Shown here one piece after another: positions 36,287 through 45,322 of a stretch of DNA of 64,000 nt. The stretch is from contig NVWB01000002.1 in the NCBI GenBank assembly GCA_002733575.1, positions 44,302 to 108,301 of the forward strand, given 5' to 3'. A program made the position numbers and the translations under genes. This DNA is from Blastopirellula sp. (lineage in GTDB: Bacteria > Planctomycetota > Planctomycetia > Pirellulales > Pirellulaceae). The notes under the pieces are model-generated. The model saw only the letters and a list, made by a program, of their open reading frames with translations. It did not search any database and had not been told where the DNA came from. Numbering within the stretch: the stretch's first letter is position 1; the number at the start of each line of letters is the position of its first letter.

Positions 36287-36853
36287 ATGTCATCAGAAAA
36301 CGACAACCCGTATCAACCGCCGGCTGTGGAGTCGATGCCTGCGGCTTCTGATAACGGACCGCAGCCAAGTATTGTGCGCGGGTTCTTGTATGCGATACCT
36401 ATAGCAGGGGTTGGGTTTGTGATTCCGTTTGCACTATTTATCACGATAGAGAAAATTCGCCATTACATGGCATATTCTCGTCTGGAATTGGATTTAGGAA
36501 TTGATTCAAGATATCTTGATTGGAAATTTCTATGGCCAGGAATCGGCTGTTCTTTTGTCTTCGGACTCGCAGCTTTTTTAAATTATGCTCCCGCAAACTG
36601 CATTGGTCTGATCAGGGCCATAATATTTGTCGGTGCAGCCATTCTACTTGGTGCGGCTACATCAGGACTGGTAGAATTGGTCTTTGACCTAAGTCCAAAC
36701 GTCTATAGGCCTGAGCCATGGCAGATATCTCATCTTATTATCGCTTTCTGCGTTCCTCTCATCTATACTATAACTCATACAGCGATCCGCTTTCACTCGA
36801 AACCACTACCAAACAGTCCAACAACTTCACCCCTTAAAGACAAAACACCATGA
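36287..36853 (+). CDS. NPYxxP-type membrane protein
   Basis: A 188-residue membrane protein of unknown function beginning MSSENDNPYQPP, a variant of the NPYxSP motif of the genes at 34814 and 60696. Four hydrophobic segments follow (GFLYAIPIAGVGFVIPFALFI, FLWPGIGCSFVFGLAAFL, IGLIRAIIFVGAAILLGAATSGL, LIIAFCVPLIYTITHTAI). The start at 36287 was chosen for the motif. The stop overlaps the sulfatase start by four bases (ATGA), which suggests translational coupling with it. Confidence 0.7.
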   Translation: MSSENDNPYQPPAVESMPAASDNGPQPSIVRGFLYAIPIAGVGFVIPFALFITIEKIRHYMAYSRLELDLGIDSRYLDWKFLWPGIGCSFVFGLAAFLNYAPANCIGLIRAIIFVGAAILLGAATSGLVELVFDLSPNVYRPEPWQISHLIIAFCVPLIYTITHTAIRFHSKPLPNSPTTSPLKDKTP

Positions 36854-38679
36854 AGTACTTTATCCCTTTGCTGGTTCTCATTACCAGTTCCGCGTTTGCG
36901 GCAGATCGGCCGAACATTCTTTGGCTGACTTGCGAAGACAACAACATCAATTGGGTCGGCTGTTATGGCAACCCGCATGCGGAGACGCCGCATATTGATA
37001 AGCTGGCTACCGAAGGTTTTCAGTACATGCACTGTTATGCGAACGCTCCGGTTTGTGCGCCTTCGCGTAGCACTTGGATCACTGGCGTCCACGCGGTTTC
37101 GATGGGCACCCATCCGATGCGAAGTCGTTACCCAATTCCTCACGACACGATCAAGTATTACCCTGACCTGATGAAAGCGGCTGGCTACTATGTCAGCAAC
37201 GCCGGCAAGACCGACTACAACATCGGTGGCCGCGATGACAGCAGCCCTTGGGACTCTCGCAAGGTCGACTGGGACGTACTGAAGAAAAATCAACCTTTCT
37301 TCCAGATCATCAACAGCACCAAGAGCCATGAATCCAAAGCGTTTGGCGATGTGGAGAATACTGAGCATGATCCGAACTATGTTCGCTTGGCCAAGTACCA
37401 TCCCGATATTCTAGTCATCCGCCAGAACTACGCCCACTATCACGATCAAATCAAAAAGATGGACGCCGATATCGGTGCCGCACTGGCCGCACTTGAAGCG
37501 AGCGGTATGGCCGGCGATACGATTGTTGTGCATAACTCAGACCATGGTGGCGTGCTGGCTCGCAGTAAACGATTTCTGTTCAACAGCGGAACCCATTGCC
37601 CACTAGTGATTCGGATTCCTGATAAGTTCAGCCACCTACGGCCTGCTGCGGTTGGTTCTAAGGTCAACGACTTAGTTAGTTTTATCGACATGACCAAAAC
37701 CTGGCTCACACTGTGTGAAGCTGAGACACCTGACTACTTGCAAGGCCGTGTCTTCCTCGGACCGAAAAAAGAAGAACGCGACTACCACGTCAGCTACCGT
37801 ACACGCATGGATGAACGCTGTGATAATGTGCGAGCGATTCGTGACACGAAGTTTTTGTACATCCGCAACTACATGCCGTATGCTCCTTGGGGTCAGCACT
37901 TGAATTACTTGTGGACGATGAAAGCGACCCAAGCCTGGGAACAACATTACCGGGATGGCAAAACCGACGCAATCACCGGGCGATTCTTTGGCACCAAACC
38001 AATGGAAGAACTGTACGACACCTCGGTCGACCCGGATAATGTCAACAACCTGATTCATGATACGAAGTACGCAAAACACGTGGCCCGGCTTAGCAAAGAG
38101 TTGGACCAGTGGCAGCTAGACAACTTTGATTCGGCCTTATTGCCTGAAAGCGAAATGGTTAAACTCTCGGAAGAAAGTGGCAAAACCATTTATGAGTATG
38201 TCCGCGATCCTTCGCTGTATAATCTAAAGGCTTATCAAGAGGCTTCGGGATTAGCACTAGAGCAAGACCCGAAGAACTTGCCAGCCCTTTACAAAAACCT
38301 GAAAGCAGCAGACGCTGGCGTGCGATACTGGGGCATCATCGGTTGCTTCAATTTGCAAGAAGAAGCCGATCTGAACATGAAGGTCATTCGCAGGGCACTC
38401 AAAGATGATTCGCACCATGTACGCATCATGGCCGCTTGGATTTTGTATCGTGCTGGCGATAAACAGGCCGCTCAAGATTGCTGGAATGAACTACTGGCCG
38501 AAAGCTCGTACGCTTCACTCAAAATCTTCAACATCATCGACTGGATCGGCGAAGGACACGAGCCGTATACCGAGGCGATGACAGCCTGTAAGTTCAGTCA
38601 CAACGGGTACGTCACACGCATGCAGCAATACATGGGCGTGGCCAAAGCACCGGTGAAAAAGCAACGAAAAAAGAAATAG
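36850..38679 (+). CDS. Exported sulfatase (sulfamidase-like)
   Basis: A 609-residue sulfatase. A signal peptide (MKYFIPLLVLITSSAFA) is followed by NILWLTCEDNN and the sulfatase signature CAPSR with Cys69, the residue converted to formylglycine. Metal-site elements include HNSDHGG. The catalytic domain spans about residues 20-440; the C-terminal 130 residues look like HEAT-type helical repeats. The LTCEDNNINWVGCYGN start resembles heparan N-sulfatase relatives. It ends in a basic tail, KKQRKKK. It is the first gene of a probable polysaccharide-use cluster, although a terminator separates it from the next gene. Confidence 0.93.
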   Translation: MKYFIPLLVLITSSAFAADRPNILWLTCEDNNINWVGCYGNPHAETPHIDKLATEGFQYMHCYANAPVCAPSRSTWITGVHAVSMGTHPMRSRYPIPHDTIKYYPDLMKAAGYYVSNAGKTDYNIGGRDDSSPWDSRKVDWDVLKKNQPFFQIINSTKSHESKAFGDVENTEHDPNYVRLAKYHPDILVIRQNYAHYHDQIKKMDADIGAALAALEASGMAGDTIVVHNSDHGGVLARSKRFLFNSGTHCPLVIRIPDKFSHLRPAAVGSKVNDLVSFIDMTKTWLTLCEAETPDYLQGRVFLGPKKEERDYHVSYRTRMDERCDNVRAIRDTKFLYIRNYMPYAPWGQHLNYLWTMKATQAWEQHYRDGKTDAITGRFFGTKPMEELYDTSVDPDNVNNLIHDTKYAKHVARLSKELDQWQLDNFDSALLPESEMVKLSEESGKTIYEYVRDPSLYNLKAYQEASGLALEQDPKNLPALYKNLKAADAGVRYWGIIGCFNLQEEADLNMKVIRRALKDDSHHVRIMAAWILYRAGDKQAAQDCWNELLAESSYASLKIFNIIDWIGEGHEPYTEAMTACKFSHNGYVTRMQQYMGVAKAPVKKQRKKK

Positions 38680-38713
38680 GCTAGTGTAGCTTGTTTTAAA
38701 ACCCAGTTTTCCA

Positions 38714-38752
38714 CAAAGCACACGCAACATCGATTGCGTGTGCTTTGTTTTT
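38714..38752 (+). terminator. Intrinsic terminator after sulfatase
   Basis: A perfect 14-base stem (CAAAGCACACGCAA with TTGCGTGTGCTTTG), a 6-base loop and five T. It lies 35 bases beyond the sulfatase stop and 33 bases before the beta-helix gene. Confidence 0.92.
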
Positions 38753-38784
38753 CTCTGGTCATTTGATTTATTGATAGGTTCATA

Positions 38785-41676
38785 ATGCAACTGTTGTCTC
38801 ACGTAAAATGGTTATCTTGTATCGCCCTGCTCTTCCTGAGTATTTCTCAGTTATCAGCGGCTGAATTGTTTGTTGCTTCCGCTGGAAATGACAACAACCC
38901 AGGCACGCAAGAGCAACCGCTTGCCAGTTTAGCCGGTGCTCGCGATTATATTCGCAAGTCAGGTCAAGCCGGAAAAGAACCTTTCACCGTGACGATTGCC
39001 GATGGGGTTTACTACTTGCCTGAAACAGTGGTCTTTACCGAAGCCGACTCTGGCACCCTCGCGGCATCCATTGTGTATCGTGCTGCCAACGAAGGCAAAA
39101 CGGTAATCAGCGGTGGTACGCAGTTATCGCTTTCGTGGACAGCGCATCAAAACGGAATACTAAAAGCAAAGACTCCCGCAGGCCTGGCTATCGATCAACT
39201 TTTTGTCAACGGCCAACGCCAACACATGGCCCGCTACCCCAACTTTGATCTCAACGCGAGGCCCTACAACGGCGCAGCGGCCGATGCGTTTAGTCCAGAG
39301 CGAGCTGCCCGCTGGAAAGACCCTACCGGAGGATATATTCACGCAATGCACAGTGGGCATTGGGGTGGATTTCATTATCGTATTACCGGCAAGAACGAAA
39401 AGAACGAAGTTGCCTACGAAGGGGGTTGGCAGAACAACCGCCCCTCGGCAATGCACAAGAGTGACCGCTTTGTCGAAAACATTTTTGAAGAACTCGACGC
39501 ACCAGGCGAATGGTTTCATGATGCCAAGCAAGCAGTGCTGTACTACTATCCAGCAGAAAAAGTAGACACCAATACGGCTTTGTTTGAAGTGGTGAGACTG
39601 CGACACCTGATTGAATTCCAAGGCACCCAACAAAATCCAGTTCGCCATATCTCACTTTCTGGATTCACGTTTCGACATGCGGCCCGGACTTTTATGGAGA
39701 CCAAAGAACCACTCTTGCGAAGCGACTGGACCATCTATCGCGGCGGGGCCGTTTTGATTACTGGGGCAGAAGACTGTGCGATCATCGACTCCGAATTTGA
39801 CCAACTGGGCGGCAACTCCATTTTTGTCAACAACTACAATCGCCGCATCGCCATACGCGGATGTCACATTCATGGAAGTGGTGCTTCTGGAATATGTTTT
39901 GTCGGCAATCCTGACGCAGTGCGTAACCCGTTGATGAATTACAACCAACGGCAAAGCTACAACGAAATTGATCTCACGCCTGGCCCCAAAACAGACAACT
40001 ATCCTGGCGACTGCGTGGTCGACGACTGCTTGATCCATAATGTGAGCGTCGTTGAGAAACAGGCCACCGGCGTTCAGCTTTCAATGGCCCAAGGCATCAC
40101 CATCCGCCACTGTTCCATCTACGATGTCGGGCGAGCCGGAATCAATATCAGCGAAGGCACCTTCGGCGGGCACACCATTGAATACTGCGATGTGTTTGAT
40201 ACCGTGCGTGAAACCGGAGATCACGGCAGTTTTAACTCGTGGGGGCGTGATCGTTTCTGGGGACTCAAAGAAGCGCCCGCTGAGAAACTCTCGCAACTGG
40301 CATTGTTGGATGTCGAGAAAAACACCATCCGCAATAGTCGCTGGCGTTGCGATCATGGTTGGGATGTTGACCTGGATGATGGATCTTCCAACTACGAAAT
40401 CTACAACAATGTGTTCCTTAATGGCGGTTTGAAATTACGGGAAGGATTTCACCGGAAAGTCTATAACAACATTGCCATCAACAATTCTATGCACTTGCAC
40501 GTCTGGTACGAATCCAGCATGGATGAGATTACACGCAATATCTTCATGACCCAATACCGGCCAATTCGCATGCCGGCCAAACAATGGGGCAAGCTAATGG
40601 ATCGTAATTTATTCCTGACAGAAGAAGCAAAAAACCGATACGCCGAACATGGTTGCGATTTGAATTCATTGGCAGGAGACCCTCTGTTTATCGATCCAGA
40701 ACATGGCGACTACCGTGTGAAAGAAGGTTCGCCTGCATTGAAGCTCGGCTTTGTCAACTTTCCGATGGACCAGTTTGGCGTGAAGAAGAGTTCGCTCAAA
40801 GCAATCAGCCGAACACCCAAGCTGCCGATATTGAATGACCCTAGTAAGCCAACCGTTACCAAAACACCAGCCTCGCCGAAAGAATTGTCTGTCTGGCAAG
40901 GGGCCACTGTCGCCCAACTTGCTGGCGAAGATTTTTCTGCCTTCGGGGTAAGCAAAGAGGCCGGCGGAGTTCATTTGGTGAGCGTGCCGGATGGAACTTT
41001 TGCCGCGATTGGTCTTTTCAACAAAGGCGATGTCATTCAGGCCGTGGGCGGTGCGCCGATCAAGACGGTCAGCGAGTTAACCCAGGCCACGAACAAGGCT
41101 TCCGGAAAGCCACTAGAAATCAAGTTTGTAAGAGGACAGAAATCCGCCTCCGTAACCATGGTCCGTTATGTGTATGCGAATTATGAAACGTCCGCTGGCG
41201 ACTTTAATTCTGTGAAACTGCTGCCAAAAGAAAAGATATTGTCCATCCAATCTGTGTCAGTTCGTCCTCGTACGCTGAACGAGCCGGTAGCTGTTCTGTC
41301 GGATGGCAAGTTGGCCCAGGACTATGGCCCAGTGTTTGGCAACAATGTTTCCGTCGGCGTTTATCGAATTGATCTTGGAAAGGAAACCTCCATTACCGAA
41401 ATCCGCAGTTGGTCTTTCAACCAAGGCAGTAATCGCGGCAGCCAGCGATTTACTCTGTTTGGAGTGCGTGAAACCGTGTCGCCCAAGAGAGTGCCGCTTG
41501 TGATGGTAGACACCAGGAAGAGTGCATCCAAAACATTCGTTGGCTCAAAAATCCAAACGAGTGACGGCAAACCGATTGGCACATTCCGCTGGCTCGAATG
41601 GACAGTACAACCAGTGACCGCTGGCCAAGAGAACACTGCCTATCAAGAATTTCAAATTATTGGTGCAAGTGAGTAA
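38785..41676 (+). CDS. Secreted right-handed beta-helix protein with PDZ domain
   Basis: A 963-residue exported protein. A signal peptide (to about residue 26) is followed by the AGNDNNPGTQEQPLASLAGA opening of DUF1565/parallel beta-helix proteins, then a long helix region with typical rungs (IIDSEFDQLGGNSIFVN, IAIRGCHIHGSGASGI, TIRHCSIYDVGRAGINIS, about residues 300-660). A PDZ-like domain (about 725-800, HLVSVPDGTFAAIGLFNKGDV) and a discoidin-like C-terminal domain (about 820-960) come next. Beta-helix proteins of this kind are often polysaccharide lyases or glycoside hydrolases, here possibly acting on a sulfated glycan. No catalytic residues could be assigned. Confidence 0.88.
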   Translation: MQLLSHVKWLSCIALLFLSISQLSAAELFVASAGNDNNPGTQEQPLASLAGARDYIRKSGQAGKEPFTVTIADGVYYLPETVVFTEADSGTLAASIVYRAANEGKTVISGGTQLSLSWTAHQNGILKAKTPAGLAIDQLFVNGQRQHMARYPNFDLNARPYNGAAADAFSPERAARWKDPTGGYIHAMHSGHWGGFHYRITGKNEKNEVAYEGGWQNNRPSAMHKSDRFVENIFEELDAPGEWFHDAKQAVLYYYPAEKVDTNTALFEVVRLRHLIEFQGTQQNPVRHISLSGFTFRHAARTFMETKEPLLRSDWTIYRGGAVLITGAEDCAIIDSEFDQLGGNSIFVNNYNRRIAIRGCHIHGSGASGICFVGNPDAVRNPLMNYNQRQSYNEIDLTPGPKTDNYPGDCVVDDCLIHNVSVVEKQATGVQLSMAQGITIRHCSIYDVGRAGINISEGTFGGHTIEYCDVFDTVRETGDHGSFNSWGRDRFWGLKEAPAEKLSQLALLDVEKNTIRNSRWRCDHGWDVDLDDGSSNYEIYNNVFLNGGLKLREGFHRKVYNNIAINNSMHLHVWYESSMDEITRNIFMTQYRPIRMPAKQWGKLMDRNLFLTEEAKNRYAEHGCDLNSLAGDPLFIDPEHGDYRVKEGSPALKLGFVNFPMDQFGVKKSSLKAISRTPKLPILNDPSKPTVTKTPASPKELSVWQGATVAQLAGEDFSAFGVSKEAGGVHLVSVPDGTFAAIGLFNKGDVIQAVGGAPIKTVSELTQATNKASGKPLEIKFVRGQKSASVTMVRYVYANYETSAGDFNSVKLLPKEKILSIQSVSVRPRTLNEPVAVLSDGKLAQDYGPVFGNNVSVGVYRIDLGKETSITEIRSWSFNQGSNRGSQRFTLFGVRETVSPKRVPLVMVDTRKSASKTFVGSKIQTSDGKPIGTFRWLEWTVQPVTAGQENTAYQEFQIIGASE

Positions 41677-41724
41677 CGGCTAAAAACTAAGCAAGATTTA
41701 CATCACTCAGGAAAGAAACAAACG

Positions 41725-42513
41725 ATGGCAGAACTCAACCGACGAGCCTTCATCCAGTCAACCGCAATAGGTGCTGCGTCAGCGGTGGCTGCGTCTGGTG
41801 TGGCAGTGGCCGAAGAACGCCAGAATGCTTCAGGCGTGAAAGGCTACAACTACCGGCTGCCGAACATCAAGCAAGGGGCAACGCTGCTATTCCAAGGCGA
41901 CTCGATCACCGACATGAAATGGGGCCGCAACCAGAGCGACCGCAATCATTACCTCGGGCACAGCTATGTTTACCTGATCGCTTCTCGACTGCATACCGAT
42001 ATGCCCCAGGCCAAGCTCAACTTCTTAAACCGTGGCATGAGTGGGCACACGGTTGGTGATCTGAAAAATCGTTGGCAGAAAGATGCGATTGATTTGAAGC
42101 CGGATGTGCTTTCGATCTTGATCGGGGTGAACGATGTAGGTCGGGCAGTTCGGTCGAACCAAAAAGTGAACTTAGATGAGTTCACCGCCAACTATCGATC
42201 ACTATTGAAACAATCACGACAAGCCAACCCTGAACTAAAGATTGTTTTGCTAGAACCGTTTGTACTGCCGGTTACCCGCTTAATAGATGCCTGGGAAGCG
42301 TGGCGGGGCCAAGTTGACAAACTGCTTCCCATCGTGGCAACACTGGCTGCAGAATTTCAGGCCACACTGATCAAAACGCAAACCATTTTCGACGAAGCGG
42401 CCAAAGAAGTAGAGCCCTCGCACTGGATCTGGGACGGCGTTCACCCGCTTCCACAAGGACACGAGTTGATTGCCCGAAATTGGATTGAAGCTACCGCGAA
42501 AGCGTGGAACTAA
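41725..42513 (+). CDS. SGNH/GDSL-family hydrolase, Tat-exported
   Basis: A 262-residue esterase-type enzyme. The N-terminus has a twin-arginine signal (NRRAFIQSTAIGAASAVAASGVAVA). The SGNH blocks are visible: GDSIT (Ser60, nucleophile), the Gly in NRGMSG, GVNDVG (Asn), and WDGVHP (Asp and His near the C-terminus). Such enzymes often remove acetyl groups from carbohydrates. It lies 48 bases after the beta-helix gene and 32 before the amidohydrolase, so the three probably form an operon that processes one glycan outside the cytoplasm. Confidence 0.9.
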   Translation: MAELNRRAFIQSTAIGAASAVAASGVAVAEERQNASGVKGYNYRLPNIKQGATLLFQGDSITDMKWGRNQSDRNHYLGHSYVYLIASRLHTDMPQAKLNFLNRGMSGHTVGDLKNRWQKDAIDLKPDVLSILIGVNDVGRAVRSNQKVNLDEFTANYRSLLKQSRQANPELKIVLLEPFVLPVTRLIDAWEAWRGQVDKLLPIVATLAAEFQATLIKTQTIFDEAAKEVEPSHWIWDGVHPLPQGHELIARNWIEATAKAWN

Positions 42514-42545
42514 GAATCAATAACTTTCAAACAGAGTGAGATAGG

Positions 42546-43532
42546 ATGATGAAAAAAAATATTAGACCCAGCAAGTTAGCACGCCGTGAATTCTTACAGG
42601 CAGGCATTGGAACTATCGGGGTAATTGCGAGTAGCAATTACGTGCTTGGGCAGGAGACCAAATCTTCTGACAAACCAAAGTTCCCAGGCTGGATCGATGC
42701 CCATAGTCATGTCTGGACACCAGACACAGACAAGTTTCCACTGGGAGCTTGGAACAAAAAAAGTGAACTGAAGCCAGCCAGTTTTACTGCGACTGAGCTT
42801 TTGGGCATTGCCAATCCGCTGGGTGTAGATCGCGTGGTGTTGATTCAACATGCACCGTATCACGGGTACGATAATTCTTACGTTCTAGATTGTGCCAAAC
42901 GCTATCCGGGCGTCTTTTCTGTGGTCGCCATGATCGACGAACGTTTGCCGAAGGTCGCAGCACGACTAAAAAAATTAAAACAACAAGGCACACGCGGCAT
43001 TCGCATTGGCCCTACCAAACATGCTGATCGAACACTAGTGAAAGACCCACCAAAGTGGCTTGAAGCAAAGGGCCAGCAAGCACTTTGGAAAGCGGCCTCG
43101 AAGCTGAACGTGGCGATTTGCCCGCTGATTACGCCTGAATTCTTGCCATCACTCGATGTAATGTGCAAACAGTTTCCAGATGTGACTTGCGTGATCGATC
43201 ATTTCGGCCGGGTCGATGTAGGGCAGAAAGAGGAACTAAAACAACTAACTAAACTTGCCCGGCATCCCAATGTGTATGTCAAAGTCTCGGCTTTTTACAG
43301 CAAAGGCAAAAAAGCACCGCCTCATTTGGAAGTCATCCCAATGATCAATCAGGTAATCGACGCCTTCGGCCCTGATCGCCTGATGTGGGGCAGCGATTGT
43401 CCGTACCAACTAAACAACGGCAACACTTATAAAGACAGTGTTGCCTTGTTTGAGAGTAGGATGAAAGGGCTGAGTAAAAATGACCGCGAGCAGATTTTAC
43501 GCGATACAGCAAAGCGGGTGTTTTTTGATTAA
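42546..43532 (+). CDS. Amidohydrolase-family (lactonase-like) protein, Tat-exported
   Basis: A 328-residue TIM-barrel metal hydrolase of the amidohydrolase-2 family. A twin-arginine-like signal (ARREFLQAGIGTIGVIASS) is followed by WIDAHSHVW (metal-binding His53 and His55), VIDHFGR and MWGSDCPY (active-site Asp). The HSHVW/WGSDCPY pattern recalls sugar lactonases such as L-fucono- and L-rhamnonolactonases. Given the sulfatase, beta-helix and SGNH neighbours, hydrolysis of a sugar lactone is plausible, but export of such an enzyme is uncommon. The sequence alone does not fix the substrate. Confidence 0.85.
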   Translation: MMKKNIRPSKLARREFLQAGIGTIGVIASSNYVLGQETKSSDKPKFPGWIDAHSHVWTPDTDKFPLGAWNKKSELKPASFTATELLGIANPLGVDRVVLIQHAPYHGYDNSYVLDCAKRYPGVFSVVAMIDERLPKVAARLKKLKQQGTRGIRIGPTKHADRTLVKDPPKWLEAKGQQALWKAASKLNVAICPLITPEFLPSLDVMCKQFPDVTCVIDHFGRVDVGQKEELKQLTKLARHPNVYVKVSAFYSKGKKAPPHLEVIPMINQVIDAFGPDRLMWGSDCPYQLNNGNTYKDSVALFESRMKGLSKNDREQILRDTAKRVFFD

Positions 43533-43546
43533 TGGGGTGAAGCACA

Positions 43547-43786
43547 ATGGGAATTGAATATAACATCCGATGCAAACTGCCGGAAAAAAGCAAAGCAGAG
43601 GAAATACTCTCTAGCCTACATAATCCCACGGATGAAAATGGCTGGACTGCTTTTAATGTTTCTGTTGAAGCAGAGGGATATTATTTCTGTGACAATGGAA
43701 AGTCTGATGCTTCGGATAGAGCGTTGCGTCAACTAATTGATGCCGCTTTACTCTATTCTGATTCCGTTACAATCGATGAGCCATAG
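43547..43786 (+). CDS. Small hypothetical protein
   Basis: A 79-residue acidic cytosolic protein that I do not recognise. It has no signal or membrane segment. It starts 14 bases after the amidohydrolase stop, with a GGGGTG purine run upstream of the ATG, so it may be the last gene of that operon. Codon use looks coding. A function cannot be inferred. Confidence 0.55.
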   Translation: MGIEYNIRCKLPEKSKAEEILSSLHNPTDENGWTAFNVSVEAEGYYFCDNGKSDASDRALRQLIDAALLYSDSVTIDEP

Positions 43787-43888
43787 GCTGAATACGAGGG
43801 ATAAATATAATCAATAGAGTGTGAACCTGATTACACAGCTTAGTGTCTAATCCAGAGTCTCATAAACCAAACTTTCAGGAAATCATAA

Positions 43889-44371
43889 TTGGACATCGCA
43901 GCAGCCAAAGCTAGACTCAAAACTTGTGAAGAAGAGTTGGGTTCTTCGGCACTCGTGTTCTTCTCTTCATTTGAACGCGATGGGCGTAAGCTAACCCTAA
44001 GCATCACTGCACAACTACGAAAGCGTGCAATCAAAGATGGCATCTGGCGTTCTAAAGAAATGCTAACCACTCTAACCAACGCTTCCTACGGATTTCACAC
44101 CGAGGCTAGCCGTAGTGTATCTGGGAGAGATGGCATCTACCTGCTCGACCGCAAGTTTCGTCCAGAGAATGAAATGATGCGTAAGTTGTTTGGCCGGTAT
44201 ATCGACAAGAAAGGAAGCGGATTTCTTGAACTAGCGGAGGCTCTGAACCAGGACCCCGAAGCTCTATTGCCTGTACGATTGGTGTCCCACCACATGCGTC
44301 TATTGGGCGTACTTGCACAAGGGAAAGATGAAGATCATTTAGTTCTGGTTGATTGTGATCGGTCGAAGTAG
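43889..44371 (+). CDS. Hypothetical protein with TTG start
   Basis: A 160-residue protein of unknown family, basic and globular, with no signal peptide. The start codon is TTG, supported by an AGGA eight bases upstream; no ATG occurs before well into the conserved-looking part. The C-terminus (RLVSHHMRLLGVLAQGKDEDHLVLVDCD) looks like a folded core. It is followed by a nested palindrome and a convergent MBL hydrolase gene. Confidence 0.55.
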   Translation: MDIAAAKARLKTCEEELGSSALVFFSSFERDGRKLTLSITAQLRKRAIKDGIWRSKEMLTTLTNASYGFHTEASRSVSGRDGIYLLDRKFRPENEMMRKLFGRYIDKKGSGFLELAEALNQDPEALLPVRLVSHHMRLLGVLAQGKDEDHLVLVDCDRSK

Positions 44372-44479
44372 TTTACATTGACCAACAAGCACCTATAACA
44401 AGAGGTCGTACATGGAAGTGTGTATCGAACATGCTATTCTCACGCCTCAGGGCTCTCTTTATGATGCAAACCGGTTACG

Positions 44480-44567
44480 GATTTAGAAATCCAGCTTGAA
44501 ACCTCTTGCGGCTGCGCCGCCCAGTTTGCGAGCAAACTGGGGTACCCGTTTCCACGGATTCTAAATC
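44480..44567. repeat. Nested palindromic element between convergent genes
   Basis: An outer inverted repeat (GATTTAGAA with TTCTAAATC) encloses a second (GAAAC with GTTTC) and two adjacent hairpins: GCGGC-TGC-GCCGC, and CCAGTTTGC-GA-GCAAACTGG. The whole folds as a branched structure. It separates a plus-strand gene ending at 44371 from the minus-strand gene ending at 44561, whose stop codon lies in the right arm. It could act as a two-way terminator or be a REP-like mobile palindrome. Confidence 0.7.
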
Positions 44568-45301
44568 TCCAACTCCAACCCGTCCGTCCCTAACACCGTG
44601 TTCGGAAAAATAGCCTGGGCGGTTTCCAACCCAACGGGGTCGACATCGGGTGAAAGAGGATTCACGTGAACCAAAACAAGACGTCCAACTTCAGCCGCTT
44701 TGGCGACTTGGGCGACTGGGGTGACGCAACTGTGGCCGGTTTTTTTGGCCATTTGTTCGTAGCCATCGGGGAAGTAGCATTCGTGGATTAGGAGATCGAC
44801 GCCGCGTATCTTTTCGATGTAATCGGCGTCAAGAGCTGCGGTCGTATCGGTCACGTATGCCATACTGCGATTCGGCAGGTCTAACCGGTAGCCAACCGAT
44901 CCGCCAGGGTGCTGCAAGGGGAACCACGTTAGCTTGGCTTGTTGGTCGAGTTCTATCTGATCTGCCAGTTCCACAAATTCACACGGCGGCATCACGGGGA
45001 AGATGGCCTCGTTGAATAGATGTTCTTTGATGGCCGTGATCTTATCGGCTTCGGCATGGACTCGGACCGCTTGCATTTCTTTTCCGTAGAGCACATCAAA
45101 CAGAAACGTGATGCCGAGGATATGGTCTAAGTGGGCATGCGAGAGAAAAATGTCGAGCGTATCGATTTGCAAATGTTCACGCACGCGGAACATTCCGGTG
45201 CCAGCATCGAACACCAGACCGAGCTCTGGCAGCATAAAGCAGGCGGTGTGCCGATGCTCGTTGGGATGGTAGCCGGTGGTGCCTAGAAAATGAACTTTCA
45301 T
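44561..45301 (-). CDS. MBL-fold metal hydrolase (RNase Z-like)
   Basis: A 246-residue metallo-beta-lactamase-fold protein without signal peptide. The zinc ligands are clear: HAHLDH (about residues 55-60), FPLQHPGGSVG, and the later VTDTTA Asp and HVN His. The N-terminus (MKVHFLGTTGYHPNEH) and the overall layout match RNase Z/arylsulfatase-like MBL proteins. The exosite arm of true tRNA 3'-processing enzymes is not evident, so it may act on a small ester or phosphodiester rather than tRNA. The downstream gene on the same strand is the AsmA-like gene's neighbour; the gap of 21 bases suggests co-transcription. Confidence 0.85.
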   Translation of the reverse strand: MKVHFLGTTGYHPNEHRHTACFMLPELGLVFDAGTGMFRVREHLQIDTLDIFLSHAHLDHILGITFLFDVLYGKEMQAVRVHAEADKITAIKEHLFNEAIFPVMPPCEFVELADQIELDQQAKLTWFPLQHPGGSVGYRLDLPNRSMAYVTDTTAALDADYIEKIRGVDLLIHECYFPDGYEQMAKKTGHSCVTPVAQVAKAAEVGRLVLVHVNPLSPDVDPVGLETAQAIFPNTVLGTDGLELEI

Positions 45302-45322
45302 TTCGCTTTTCGATGTCTGGTG

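Noticed and set aside
36793..37401. 202-codon minus-strand frame
   Set aside because: It is the antisense of the sulfatase active-site region, which is clearly the coding strand.
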